DNA from: Achromobacter aloeverae
GTDB lineage: Bacteria > Pseudomonadota > Gammaproteobacteria > Burkholderiales > Burkholderiaceae_B
Reading direction: 5' to 3'
NCBI RefSeq assembly: GCF_004121055.1
Contig: NZ_PYAL01000004.1
Span: forward strand, 62,001-126,000
Length of the DNA stretch: 64,000 bases
Below the pieces are notes generated by a model. It was given only the letters and a program-made list of their open reading frames with translations, ran no database searches and was not told the origin of the DNA. Position numbers and translations under genes: made by a program. Of the stretch, positions 7,734 to 16,643 are shown piece after piece; within the stretch, counting starts at the first letter, position 1, and each line of letters opens with the position of its first letter.

Positions 7734-9836
7734 TCAAAGTTCGATGCGGGAAAGCGGTTGGATATTCAGTTCCGCGGACAATTCCTGGTACGACAAGACG
7801 GGGAGTTGATAAAGGTCGTTCTCGATCAGTTTTCGCACATAGCGCCTGATGTCCATGGTCGTGAGCAGGACGGGACGCTGTGCGGTGGTGGTCGGCGGAC
7901 CGACGGTCTGCTTTATGCGTTCCAGAAGCCGCGCGGATTGTTCCGGGTCCATGGCGAGATAACTGCCTCCCGACGTTTGACGGATGGCATCCCGTACGGC
8001 CTGTTCGGTGGCCGGCGCGAGCAGGTAGGCGGGCAGGAAGCCATGCTCGTTCGCGTACTTGTAGCTGATGTAGCGCTTCAGTCCGATGCGGGCGTACTCC
8101 GTCAGCAGTACCGTGTCCTTCTCTTTTTGCGCCCACTCGATCAGGGCCTCCAGGATGGCCCGCATGTCGCGTATGCAGATATGTTCGGAAACCAGGCGCT
8201 GCAGGATTTCCGCCACTCTTTGTATGGGCATGATGCGCTGGGTTTCCTTGACCAGCTCCGGATAGCGGGTTTCCTGCGCGGTCAGCAGCAGGCGAGCCTC
8301 CTGGATGCCCAGGAAGTCGGCCGCGTAGCGCCTGAGCGCCTGGGTGGCGCGGTCCGCGATGACCTGAGCGGGCCAGAGATAGGGCACGCCGGCGGCGCGC
8401 AATGTGGTCGCATGGCTGTCGGCGACCCAGTATTCGCGCGGATCATGCCATGTCTCGCCCCCTAGGCGGGCGATGCCCAGCGCCTGCATGTTGGCCGGGC
8501 TCTCGCGCGCGAGGATGGCGTCCGGCGGACAATAGCCCTGGTCGGCGGGCACGTCGTAGAGGTGGACGCGGTAGCATCGCCCGGCGTGTGCCAGTTCGGT
8601 ATCCTCCTCGCCGGCCTCGCGCGCGGCGTTGCCGACATGCACGTGGACCTCCGGCAGGGGGATGCCCAGTTCACGGTAGAGCTCGCCGCGCGCCGCGAGA
8701 TAGTCGCGCTTCAGGTCTTCCGGGTCCAGCTCCGCATCCAGTTCGGCGGAGATCTCTATCGTCAGCGGGCGGGCCGAGGCCAGCTTCGCCGCATCGTCAT
8801 CCGACTCCCTGTCCTTGGCGCCCGTGCGGTCGGCGCCGTCGGCAGCTTCACTGTCGGAGGCGTCCCTGGCCGTGCGCGCGAGTGTGTATCCCACCAGTCC
8901 CAGGATCGCGGCGAGTACCAGGAATACGACGACCGGCATGCCCGGGATCAGGGCCATGAACAGTGCGACCGAAGCGCTGATCAACAGGGCGCGAGGATGC
9001 GCCATCACCTGCTTGCCGATGTCCTTCCCTACGTTGGAACGTTGTTCATCGGGCACGCGGGTGACGATGATGCCTGCGGAGATGGCCGTCAGCAGGGCGG
9101 GAATCTGCGAGATCAGGCCGTCGCCGATGCTGAGGATGGAGTAGGTGGCGCCGGCATCGGCGGCGCTCATGCCGTGCTGGAGGACGCCGATCGCCAGGCC
9201 GCCCAGCAGGTTGACCGCGACGATGATGAGGCCTGCGATGGCGTCGCCCTTGACGAATTTCATGGCGCCGTCCATGGCGCCATAGAGCTGGCTTTCCTTT
9301 TCCACCTGGCGCCGGCGGCGCCGCGCTTCGTCCTTGTCGATGGTGCCGGCGCGCACGTCGGCGTCGATGGACATCTGCTTGCCCGGCATGGCGTCCAGGG
9401 AGAAGCGGGCCGCGACTTCGGCCACGCGCTCCGCGCCCTTGGTGACCACGATGAACTGCACGACGGTGAGGATCAGGAAGACGACCAGGCCCACCACCAG
9501 GTTGCCGCCTACGACGAAGTTGCCAAAGGTCTCGATGATGTGTCCGGCATCGCCGTCGAGCAGGATCAGGCGCGTCGTGGCGATGGAGATGCCGAGGCGG
9601 AACAGCGTGCCCACCAGCAGCACGGAGGGAAACGAGGAAAACGCCAGCGGCGATGGCAGGTAGATGGCCACCATCAGCAGTACGCAGGTCAGCGTGATGT
9701 TGGTGCCGATGAGCACGTCGACCAGTGTGGTCGGCAGCGGCAGGATCATCATGAAGATGATCGCGATCACGAAGACCGCCAGGACGACGTCATTGCGGCT
9801 GGTGGCGGCGGTGACCAGGCGGGAAAGCCGTTGCAT
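7734..9836 (-). CDS. sctV: T3SS export gate protein SctV (LcrD/BcrD)
   Basis: A 700-aa FHIPEP-family protein. The N-terminal half has about eight membrane helices (from VVLAVFVIAIIFMMILPLP) and the conserved FHIPEP region (AARFSLDAMPGKQMSIDAD with GAMDGAMKFVKGDAIAG). The C-terminal cytoplasmic domain forms the nonameric ring that docks substrates and chaperones. It has typical full length (about 700 aa) and follows sctX-sctY immediately, the same order as yscX-yscY-lcrD in Yersinia. Confidence 0.97.
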   Translation of the reverse strand: MQRLSRLVTAATSRNDVVLAVFVIAIIFMMILPLPTTLVDVLIGTNITLTCVLLMVAIYLPSPLAFSSFPSVLLVGTLFRLGISIATTRLILLDGDAGHIIETFGNFVVGGNLVVGLVVFLILTVVQFIVVTKGAERVAEVAARFSLDAMPGKQMSIDADVRAGTIDKDEARRRRRQVEKESQLYGAMDGAMKFVKGDAIAGLIIVAVNLLGGLAIGVLQHGMSAADAGATYSILSIGDGLISQIPALLTAISAGIIVTRVPDEQRSNVGKDIGKQVMAHPRALLISASVALFMALIPGMPVVVFLVLAAILGLVGYTLARTARDASDSEAADGADRTGAKDRESDDDAAKLASARPLTIEISAELDAELDPEDLKRDYLAARGELYRELGIPLPEVHVHVGNAAREAGEEDTELAHAGRCYRVHLYDVPADQGYCPPDAILARESPANMQALGIARLGGETWHDPREYWVADSHATTLRAAGVPYLWPAQVIADRATQALRRYAADFLGIQEARLLLTAQETRYPELVKETQRIMPIQRVAEILQRLVSEHICIRDMRAILEALIEWAQKEKDTVLLTEYARIGLKRYISYKYANEHGFLPAYLLAPATEQAVRDAIRQTSGGSYLAMDPEQSARLLERIKQTVGPPTTTAQRPVLLTTMDIRRYVRKLIENDLYQLPVLSYQELSAELNIQPLSRIEL

Positions 9837-9839
9837 GGT

Positions 9840-10199
9840 TCAGGTTCCTGTCGCGTTGGCGGCGCCTTGGCTCCGCAAGGAGATGTACCTTTGCATCGCC
9901 GCGCGCGCCAGCGTCGCCTGGCCCTGCTTCATATAGGCCTGGGCGCGGATGAGATGGAACAGGGATATTTCCTCGCCCTTGTCGGCGCCATCCCGCAACG
10001 TGGCCAGCGCGACTCCCGGTGCGCCATCGCGCAATTCGGCGAGCGCCTTCATGGCGCGGGACCGGACGTCCAGGTGGCCAAGCTGGTCAAGCGCCGCCAG
10101 CAGGATGCGGGCGTTATGTGGCTGGTTGTTCTGCAGCTGGGCATAGGCCAGCACGCGCAGCACATTGCAGGCGGTGGGCAGTCTGGGATCCTGGCGCAT
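9840..10199 (-). CDS. sctY: SctY-type TPR chaperone
   Basis: A 119-aa TPR-like protein. The C-terminal stretch HLIRAQAYMKQGQATLARAA followed by MQRYISL closely follows the end of Yersinia YscY (LSRAQQLNGDLDKARHAYQ then HYLEL). YscY binds YscX and both are needed for export. Its location between the sctX candidate and sctV supports the call. The gene ends 3 bp before the sctV start, so translational coupling is likely. Confidence 0.8.
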   Translation of the reverse strand: MRQDPRLPTACNVLRVLAYAQLQNNQPHNARILLAALDQLGHLDVRSRAMKALAELRDGAPGVALATLRDGADKGEEISLFHLIRAQAYMKQGQATLARAAMQRYISLRSQGAANATGT

Positions 10200-10205
10200 C
10201 GAATA

Positions 10206-10673
10206 TCAGCCCAGCTTGGGCGCGCAATGGATGTAGATGTCGAGCGTGTCGCCGTGCTTGCAGATTTCGCTGACCAGGCGCGCGGCGGTCTCCATGGGCG
10301 GCACGCCATCCGGCGGGTCGGCCTGTGCGCCGGGGGCGACGCCTTCCTGGGAAGCCCGCGGCCCCGCGGCCTTGTTGTCTTCGAGGAAGGCCTGCAGCAT
10401 CCGCATGGCGGCCAGGAAAGAGACGCCGTCCCGCGTCACGTTCCGGTATGCGGCCGGCGAGATAAGTCGCTGCAGCATGTCCAGGTCGAGACTGGGCTGC
10501 AAGGCGGCCGCGTCGCGGTCGCCCTTGCGCGGTGCGTGGGTGCGCACGAGTGCGGGGTGGAGCCCGGCGATACGTTGACCTTCCGAGACGGCGGGCGCGT
10601 CAGGCGGCGTAGGCGCGGCGACCGGTTCCAGGTAGGAAGGATCGGGTGCTGATGTAGGAATTCTGTTGTCCAT
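10206..10673 (-). CDS. sctX: SctX-type early secreted protein
   Basis: About 155 aa. The ATG at 10673 (MDNRIPTSAPD) has AAGG 8 nt upstream; a TTG two codons earlier is also possible. The first 60 residues are Pro/Ala rich and disordered, as in a secretion signal. The C-terminal half is helical and ends ICKHGDTLDIYIHCAPKLG, resembling the YscX end that contacts YscY and SctV. Sequence identity to known SctX looks low, so the call rests largely on synteny with sctY and sctV. SctX/SctY mark Ysc-type systems. Confidence 0.65.
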   Translation of the reverse strand: MDNRIPTSAPDPSYLEPVAAPTPPDAPAVSEGQRIAGLHPALVRTHAPRKGDRDAAALQPSLDLDMLQRLISPAAYRNVTRDGVSFLAAMRMLQAFLEDNKAAGPRASQEGVAPGAQADPPDGVPPMETAARLVSEICKHGDTLDIYIHCAPKLG

Positions 10674-11123
10674 GTTCAAGCCTTAAGTCGTCGCTCCGTG
10701 CTCCAGCCGCATGTCCGGCGCCTCGAGGTTTTCCATGGAGCACCAGTGTCTATGGGATGGATGGCGCTGTGCGGACCTTATCGAAGGGCCTGGGCCCGGC
10801 GTTCGCCGCGCCCAGGCCAAGTTCGGAAAAATCCCGTCCATGGCGGCGCGCGTGGATGCCTGGTACGGACATCGCCGGCAGCGTCCACACGGGTGCGCGA
10901 GATGACTGTCGCGGCGGTGCGGCCGAAAGCGGGCGTCGTCCGTAGTAACGCAGCGGCTTGGGTTGGTTCCCTGGTCTCCGAGGTGTCGTTTTGGGAACTC
11001 AGTTTTTTCTCATTCGGAACCCGAGAAGGGGGCTGGCAACATACCGCTCAAGTTCCGCTGCCCGACGGGCGTTCTCGAACGGAACATTCGACTTCACTCT
11101 CAATATGGACGATAGGTGGCGAG
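10674..11123. promoter_or_regulatory. divergent control region between sctX and the tip/chaperone operon
   Basis: This 450-bp region separates the two diverging T3SS operons. CCGGACAT (minus strand, 10718-10711) lies 37 nt before the sctX ATG, and CGGAACAT (plus strand, 11080-11087) lies 36 nt before the ATG at 11124. A related CCGGACATT sits before sctI (15090-15098). GGAAC also occurs near 10998 and 11030. These may be promoter or activator elements of the ECF sigma factor or the AraC-type regulators; which one cannot be told from the sequence. Confidence 0.45.
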
Positions 11124-12188
11124 ATGGCAGGCATCAATAATTCCATTTACAACCTTGGGGACTCACAGGCGCTGGCGCCTGTGAGTCCCCAGGCTGGCGA
11201 CCACGGCGTGTCGGACGATACCGACGGGCTGGGGAGATTGGCGGCTTCGGCGGCGAGCGAGGTGTTCGCACAACGCCTGCATGCGCCGGTTGGCATGCAT
11301 ACGCATTACGCGGATGGCGAGACGGCGATCGAACGACTGGCGCGAATCGCCTTCGAAGCGATTAGTATCGCCAGGGATCCAGGCTTCGGAACGGCCGACA
11401 GCTTCGCGCGGCTGAAGGCGGTGGCGGAGAAACTGTACGGCGAGGTATCGCATGGCGCCGATAAGGATCCCAGGCTGGCGAACCTTTTGCCAGGAATGCG
11501 ATTCCTGGTGGATATGCTGGATGTCATGTCCAAGCGGGTCTCGAAGCGGGATGTGCCGACGGCGGCATGGTCGCTATCCGCCGCCACACCGGACAGCCAA
11601 ACTGCATTCTTCGACAGCCAAGCTGCTCCCACGGCGCCCTTGGGCAACGCCTACTCGCCAACTTCCGATACCGAAATACAGAATGCGCTGGCGACGGGCG
11701 ATCTTTTCGAGGTCATCTACGCCATCATGAAGATGATGTACGGAACGGCTGCGGAAAACACGCTCCGGCGGGGGCTGGTGGTCAAGCAAAAGAACCTGGA
11801 GCAGGAGAAAGTCCGCAGCACTCAGCAAGAGTTGCGGGAGCTTGTGAGCGGCTTCAAGCCCGCCGCGAAAGCCGACGACACGCTCAAGGGCACGACAGGT
11901 TATTCAGACGAGAAGGCGCGCAAAGTTACCCAGGATCTTCGGGACCTTGGATGGGACCTCAGCCCCTACGGCGGCGCAATCACGGAAAAGACGCAGAAGC
12001 AGCAGCTGGACGATCTGATCACCAGCATGGATTCGAAGCTGACGACATATAACAACATGAACAGCATCGAGACGAATGATCTCACGCGCGAAGGGCAGGC
12101 CGGACAGGCTTATCTCATGGGCATGAACAGCATTACTACCAAGGAGGGGCAGACCAAGAACGCCATCGCGACGAGCATAGGCCGATGA
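11124..12188 (+). CDS. EspA/SseB/Bsp22-like T3SS filament or needle-tip protein
   Basis: A 354-aa protein; the ATG at 11124 (MAGINNSIYN) has AGGTGG 5 nt upstream, whereas the longer open frame lacks a good start. Residues around 200-235 (GDLFEVIYAIMKMMYG then TLRRGLVVKQKNLEQEK) resemble the hydrophobic helix and charged coiled coil of EspA. The C-terminus (MDSKLTTYNNMNSIETNDL ending NAIATSIGR) resembles the EspA C-terminal coiled coil. EspA-type proteins form an extension on the needle. At 354 aa it is longer than EspA (about 190) or Bsp22 (about 205), with an extra N-terminal domain. The next gene encodes a translocator chaperone. Moderate certainty; an IpaD/LcrV-type tip role is the alternative. 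Confidence 0.6.
   Translation: MAGINNSIYNLGDSQALAPVSPQAGDHGVSDDTDGLGRLAASAASEVFAQRLHAPVGMHTHYADGETAIERLARIAFEAISIARDPGFGTADSFARLKAVAEKLYGEVSHGADKDPRLANLLPGMRFLVDMLDVMSKRVSKRDVPTAAWSLSAATPDSQTAFFDSQAAPTAPLGNAYSPTSDTEIQNALATGDLFEVIYAIMKMMYGTAAENTLRRGLVVKQKNLEQEKVRSTQQELRELVSGFKPAAKADDTLKGTTGYSDEKARKVTQDLRDLGWDLSPYGGAITEKTQKQQLDDLITSMDSKLTTYNNMNSIETNDLTREGQAGQAYLMGMNSITTKEGQTKNAIATSIGR
11157..11190. repeat. 16-bp perfect inverted repeat inside the start of the tip gene
   Basis: GGGGACTCACAGGCGC (11157-11172) and its exact complement (11175-11190) are separated by only TG. Flanking bases (11154-11156 with 11191-11193) extend the stem by two pairs and a wobble. It starts 33 nt after the start codon and encodes residues 12-23. 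The RNA stem would be very stable and could act on translation or transcription of the operon. Confidence 0.7.
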
Positions 12189-12655
12189 ACACCACGCCCA
12201 ACGAACGGGCCATGGTCGCCGCGATGGAGCGCCTGCGGCGCGCCGTCGGAGAGCTTGCGCAGGGGGGGGGCCGCAGGCTGGCGCCCGCCGCGCGCAAGTC
12301 TCTCTATGAACGCGGCCATGCCCTGTACGAGTCGAAGCGCTATGAGCAAGCCTATGCGTTGTTCGTGCAACTGGTCGCGGACAACCCGGCCGACACACTG
12401 GCCTTGCAGGCCGCGGCGTCGGCAGCGCAAGCACAAGGCAAGTACGAACTGGCCCTGGATCTTTACGCGCCGCTGATGATGTCGACCGAGGACCCGCTGT
12501 ATGCCGCGCGCTTCGCGGAGTGCCTGCTCAAGCTTGGCAAGGTGGACCATGCCAAGGAAGCGATAGATATCGCGCGGTCGCTATGCGTGGGCGATGAACA
12601 TGGCGCCGTGCGCGAGTACTGCGCCACCCTTCAGTGCCAGGCGGACCGGCACTGA
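12185..12655 (+). CDS. class II T3SS chaperone (SycD/LcrH/BcrH type)
   Basis: A 156-aa TPR protein overlapping the tip gene by 4 bp. Tandem TPR motifs are visible from residue about 40 (YERGHALYESKRYEQAYALF, then ALQAAASAAQAQGKYELALD, then YAARFAECLLKLGKVDHAKE). This is the SycD fold that keeps the two hydrophobic translocators soluble before export; both translocator genes follow directly. An 8-G run at 12265-12272 could be a slippage point, but the frame is intact here. Confidence 0.88.
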   Translation: MNTTPNERAMVAAMERLRRAVGELAQGGGRRLAPAARKSLYERGHALYESKRYEQAYALFVQLVADNPADTLALQAAASAAQAQGKYELALDLYAPLMMSTEDPLYAARFAECLLKLGKVDHAKEAIDIARSLCVGDEHGAVREYCATLQCQADRH

Positions 12656-12687
12656 AGTTCGAGTTTCAACCACAGCTGGAGGAATAT

Positions 12688-13689
12688 ATGGGAAGCCAAC
12701 AACTTGGTATTACGTCGGGTATGCCGGACTTGTCCTGGCAGTACGTGGGCGCCACGGCCCTGGGGACGGACAGCCTTGGACTGGATGACACGGCCTATAA
12801 GGGGCTGTGCCAGTCGGCGCAGGGCGAGTCGGGGCTGGGGCCGTCGAAGTATGTCAACTACACGGACGCCGACTCGGCGTTGAGTGACGCCGCGAAAATC
12901 TGCAGCCAGGCGGCGGCGAGCAGCAATGACGACCAGCGACGCCGCATCCTGGACGGCGCCGAGGCGGGGAGGCGGGGAGGGACGGAGGCTGAAAGTGCCG
13001 CGTTGAAGCGGGTGGTGTTCAGTGTGGTCGCCAGCAGTGTCGCGGTTCTCGGCGGCCTTTACGCCATACGCTCCACGGGCAAGGCAGCGATGGACGGAAA
13101 GAAGGAGATCGACGCCAATACCCTCCGGAAGACACAAATGAAAGCGGAAAGGGAGTTGGGGCTTGAAGCGGAGGAGATGACGCGGAAGGCGAACCAGGCG
13201 CAAGCGAAATCGCAGGAACTGACCCAGGCCGTCGGCGGGCCGGCGTCGGGTAACGACGCAGCCAGGCAAGCCAGGCTTGATGCTGACAACCAGCGGGCAG
13301 CGGCCCTGCACAAGGCCAAGGCCGACGGCTATATGAAGAAGGCGGACGCCGCGAAGCAGGATAGGGCCGAGGCTGCGTATCAGCGGGAGCAGGCGAGCAT
13401 GGACAGCCAGATCGCCAACAGCGGCCGCACGCGTCACCTGGAAAAGGCGCGCAATCATTCGACCTTGGCGTCCAGTCTCAGCGGTCTTGCCAGTGCCGGC
13501 ACGGCGTTGGCGGGCTGGAACGATGCGGCTCGGATCCGCGCGGACGCCGACAAGAGCCAGGCAGACGCGTACGGCGGCCTGTCCAGCGCGAACAAGCAAG
13601 CGTCGTTGTCCCAGCAAAGCGAGATGGTCAATGCCAAGAAGGCGTTGAACAACGCCGAGTACCAGCGGCTGCTCGCCGTGATGCGCTGA
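12688..13689 (+). CDS. sctB: T3SS translocator, one membrane segment (SctB, YopD/BopD type)
   Basis: A 333-aa protein; the ATG at 12688 has GGAGG 5 nt upstream. One hydrophobic segment lies near residues 108-128 (VVFSVVASSVAVLGGLYAI), followed by a long Ala/Lys/Glu/Gln-rich coiled coil (residues 140-330). A single transmembrane segment plus coiled coil fits the minor translocator that forms the host membrane pore with SctE. The sequence is divergent, so the assignment relies on architecture and position between the chaperone and SctE genes. Confidence 0.65.
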   Translation: MGSQQLGITSGMPDLSWQYVGATALGTDSLGLDDTAYKGLCQSAQGESGLGPSKYVNYTDADSALSDAAKICSQAAASSNDDQRRRILDGAEAGRRGGTEAESAALKRVVFSVVASSVAVLGGLYAIRSTGKAAMDGKKEIDANTLRKTQMKAERELGLEAEEMTRKANQAQAKSQELTQAVGGPASGNDAARQARLDADNQRAAALHKAKADGYMKKADAAKQDRAEAAYQREQASMDSQIANSGRTRHLEKARNHSTLASSLSGLASAGTALAGWNDAARIRADADKSQADAYGGLSSANKQASLSQQSEMVNAKKALNNAEYQRLLAVMR

Positions 13690-13745
13690 CTCGCCTGCGT
13701 GGCTGAAGCCTATTGTCAATCATGAACGAGGTAGGGGCAGCAAAC

Positions 13746-14978
13746 ATGTCGACTCACATAGCAGGAATGGCGCTGTCGCCGTTGTTCTTCTCCGCTCCCG
13801 GGGTGCCCCTCTTCCGTGACGCTCCGGAAGGCGGGCTGGGCGCGCTGGCCGACCAGGCGCGCATGGATTATCCGGCTCTCCAGGACCACGATGCGCTGTC
13901 CAATGCCAATGGGGCGCCCGCGCTTCCCCGGCATTACTCCAGCCCGGAGGACAGCCCGTGGGCAAACGTCGATTTCCAGGTCCTGCTCGCGCTCATCGAC
14001 AATCTGAAGACAATGACGTCGCTTGCGCAGATGGACAGCGCCAAGACGAGCATGAAAAACCGGATCGAGGCCAAGGAAACCTTGCAGAACACCGTGGATG
14101 CGAAGCGCAAGGAGGCGCGGGAGCATCAGGGGACTGCCAGGAAAAAAGGGCTGTTCGCGCGGATATTCGGGCTCGTGGCACAGGTGATCACGACGATAGG
14201 CCTGGGGATCGCCCTTGCCGCCTCGGTGGCTTCAGGTGCCGGCCTGCTGGCATCTCCCGCCTTGTTGGCCATGTTCGCCGCGTCGGCCCTGGGCGTGGTG
14301 GAGAAAAGCGTGCAGTTGGCCGGCAAGGAGGATTTCTCGATCACGGGCGCGCTTTGTTCCGCGGTGACGGCAGGCCTGAAGGCCATGGGCATGCGGGACG
14401 ACCTGGCCGAAAAGGTCGGCAATGTCATCGGTTCCGCCATCATGGTGGCGACGGTGGTGGGCCTGATCAACGATCCCTCGACGGCCGGGCGCTTGTGGGG
14501 GAATGCCGCACAGTTGGTCGGCGTGTCCAAAGCCGCCGCGGAGAAAATCGAGATGGCCATGACCGTCGTCGCCACGGTGGGGGTCATGGCGTTCTCGTTC
14601 GGCAATGCGGCAAGTTCCATGCGCGCTGCCGGTGGCGCGAGCGAAATGGTAGCCCGGCTCGGTGGCGGCCTGACGCTCCAGAGCGTTTCCGTCGGCGCGG
14701 ACGTAGGGGGCAATCTCGCCAATGGGCTGGCGAGCGGCGTGGGCGGCATCCTCAATGGCTTGGCGGCCTGGGATACCTACCAGGGGGAGAAGCTCGGCGC
14801 CGAGTGCTATCAACTACAGAGCGAAATCAAGATCGCGGACGGCTGGAATTCGATGGAAGCCGACAACCTGAAGCGTGTCAGCGACAACTATAGCGAGTGG
14901 CGGGAATTTCAGACCTTGTTCACCCAATTGCAGGGCGATGCGCTTGCGCGCGTGGCCTCCTTCGGCGCGACTGCGTAA
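13746..14978 (+). CDS. sctE: T3SS translocator, multiple membrane segments (SctE, YopB/BopB/SseC type)
   Basis: About 410 aa. The ATG at 13746 (MSTHIAG) is preferred, with AGGGG 9 nt upstream; ATG 13722 and TTG 13713 are alternatives. A coiled-coil region (residues about 90-130) precedes a long hydrophobic segment (VITTIGLGIALAASVASGAG then LLASPALLAMFAASALGVV) and a second near IEMAMTVVATVGVMAFSFG. This is the SseC/YopB plan of the pore-forming major translocator, inserted in the host membrane. Confidence 0.85.
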   Translation: MSTHIAGMALSPLFFSAPGVPLFRDAPEGGLGALADQARMDYPALQDHDALSNANGAPALPRHYSSPEDSPWANVDFQVLLALIDNLKTMTSLAQMDSAKTSMKNRIEAKETLQNTVDAKRKEAREHQGTARKKGLFARIFGLVAQVITTIGLGIALAASVASGAGLLASPALLAMFAASALGVVEKSVQLAGKEDFSITGALCSAVTAGLKAMGMRDDLAEKVGNVIGSAIMVATVVGLINDPSTAGRLWGNAAQLVGVSKAAAEKIEMAMTVVATVGVMAFSFGNAASSMRAAGGASEMVARLGGGLTLQSVSVGADVGGNLANGLASGVGGILNGLAAWDTYQGEKLGAECYQLQSEIKIADGWNSMEADNLKRVSDNYSEWREFQTLFTQLQGDALARVASFGATA

Positions 14979-15117
14979 TCGCACACGCTTGTTTACATCT
15001 AAGTATGGAACCAGATGAGGGGTGTTCTTTCCTGATGGAAGTCGCGCGTGCGTCAACAAAATGCGCATCCCTTTTCTAACCCGTTCGAACCGGACATTTC
15101 TCAACCGGATATCTATC

Positions 15118-15777
15118 ATGAGCGCCCAAGCATTTTCCAGCGCCGCCATACCGGGAATCGCGCTTCTGGATTCCCGGCCGGCGGCCAGCGCGGCCATGAC
15201 GGCGACGACACCGCCCCTGTCGGGGACGGGGCGCGCCGGTGGCGCGGACGGCGCGCTTATCGAGCGTTTCTCCGGTTTGATGAATGCCGCGGACGCCGCG
15301 CCGCCGACGCGGCTCAAGGCAGCGGCGATGGACACGCCCGCCGTCCAGGCGGTCCGCATGCCGGCGGCGGGCGTGTCGTCGCTGTTCCATGGCGCCGCCG
15401 CGAGCCATGTCGCATTGGCCTCCCGGTCCGCCGGTAATGCCGGGGCCGTCACGCAACGCTTCATCGACACGATGAGCGCGGCCGAGGCGGCCGAAGCGGC
15501 GGAGCGCAACGATGACAAGAACGCCTCCAACAGCGTTGCGGGTGCCACCGGGCCCGCCGGCGCCAAGGCCGGCATCTCTTCCCTGTTCGGCAAGATATCG
15601 GCCATGCACGCGGACCTGGAAAAGCGCTTCATGGACCCCGCGTCGTATGCGAGCACCGCGGGCATGCTCGGCCTGCAACGCATGACCGGCATGTATTCCA
15701 TTTACTTCGAAACGCTATCCAAGTCTGTACTCAAGGTGGTGCGCGACGCGGACACCTTCATGAAGAGTAGTGCGTGA
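15118..15777 (+). CDS. sctI: T3SS inner rod protein SctI
   Basis: About 219 aa using the ATG at 15118 (MSAQAFSSAAIPG); in-frame ATG codons at 15034 and 15061 exist but lack ribosome binding sites. The C-terminal 40 residues (GMLGLQRMTGMYSIYFETL then SKSVLKVVRDADTFMKSSA) match the YscI/MxiI C-terminal helices that assemble the rod anchoring the needle. The N-terminal 150 residues are low-complexity Ala-rich, making it longer than YscI (115 aa). The CCGGACATT motif 20 nt upstream suggests this gene may start its own transcript. Confidence 0.78.
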   Translation: MSAQAFSSAAIPGIALLDSRPAASAAMTATTPPLSGTGRAGGADGALIERFSGLMNAADAAPPTRLKAAAMDTPAVQAVRMPAAGVSSLFHGAAASHVALASRSAGNAGAVTQRFIDTMSAAEAAEAAERNDDKNASNSVAGATGPAGAKAGISSLFGKISAMHADLEKRFMDPASYASTAGMLGLQRMTGMYSIYFETLSKSVLKVVRDADTFMKSSA

Positions 15778-16643
15778 TGTTTCGTTGGTTGCTCTTTCTT
15801 CCACGCACGGGCAGGCATCGGTGGTCGGCGCGGTGGTTGCCCATGGTTTTCGCCTGCCTGACATCGCTGGCGGCTTGCGGATCGGACGTGAATATCCTGA
15901 CCGTCCCCAGCGAAGGTGAGGCCAATGAAGTGATGTCGGCATTGCTGAACAACGGCATCGCGCCATCGAGGACAGCAACCAAGGCCGGGATCGTGATTGC
16001 CGTTCCCGGCGCGTCGGTGGGCGGCGCGCTGGAGGTGTTGCGCCAAGCCGGCCTGCCGCGGGAGAGCTTCCAGGGCCTGGGCCGCACTTTCCAGAAGGAA
16101 GGGATGATCTCCTCGCCGGTGGAGGAGCGCGCCCTCTACGTCCATGCCTTGTCGCAGGAACTGGCGAATACATTATCCAAGATCGACGGTGTGGTGGTGG
16201 CGCGCGTGCACGTGGTCCTGCCCGAACCCGCGGGCGTGGACCGGGTGGCGACGCCGGCCAAGGCTGGCGTGTTCATCAAATACCATGCCGAGCAGCCCCT
16301 GGATGCGGTGCTGCCCCAGTTGCGTACCCTGGTCACCCATGCGATCCCTGGGTTGAATGCGGAAAATGTGTCCATCGCCCTTGTGCCGGCGGCATCCGCC
16401 AAGGAACCGGTGAAGCGGCCCCAGACGAAGGATGTATGGGGTGTGATGGTGGCGCCGGACTCCGTCGCCAAGATGGAGTTCGTCGTCACCGGACTGATGG
16501 CCGCGGCCCTGCTGTCCATGGGCGCGGGCGGCCTGTTCTGGTGGCGTCATGTGCGTCGCGCGCGTAAGCGCCGCGGCGGGGGGACTGCCAGCGGGGGGGC
16601 GGCGTTCGCCGGCGGCGACCAGGACAGGGCGGTGCGCGCATGA
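15777..16643 (+). CDS. sctJ: T3SS inner-ring lipoprotein SctJ (YscJ/BscJ)
   Basis: A 288-aa lipoprotein of the YscJ/PrgK/FliF family. The ATG at 15777 overlaps the sctI stop by one base (GTG at 15774 is an alternative). A signal sequence ends in the lipobox L31-A-A-C34. Ring-building motifs follow (NEVMSALLNNGIAPSR, VVARVHVVLPEP), then a C-terminal membrane segment near residue 240 (FVVTGLMAAALLSMGAGGLF) and a basic tail. It forms the 24-mer inner ring with SctD. Confidence 0.96.
   Translation: MFRWLLFLPRTGRHRWSARWLPMVFACLTSLAACGSDVNILTVPSEGEANEVMSALLNNGIAPSRTATKAGIVIAVPGASVGGALEVLRQAGLPRESFQGLGRTFQKEGMISSPVEERALYVHALSQELANTLSKIDGVVVARVHVVLPEPAGVDRVATPAKAGVFIKYHAEQPLDAVLPQLRTLVTHAIPGLNAENVSIALVPAASAKEPVKRPQTKDVWGVMVAPDSVAKMEFVVTGLMAAALLSMGAGGLFWWRHVRRARKRRGGGTASGGAAFAGGDQDRAVRA

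Noticed and set aside
8562-10652. 696-aa plus-strand open frame opposite sctV
   Set aside because: It is the antisense shadow of sctV, sctY and sctX: His/Gln/Asp/Gly-rich composition typical of reversed high-GC coding sequence and no ribosome site.
10998-11095. GGAAC copies as proven ECF -35 boxes
   Set aside because: Several GGAAC copies exist but none has a convincing, consistently spaced -10 partner across operons, so no promoter was called from them.
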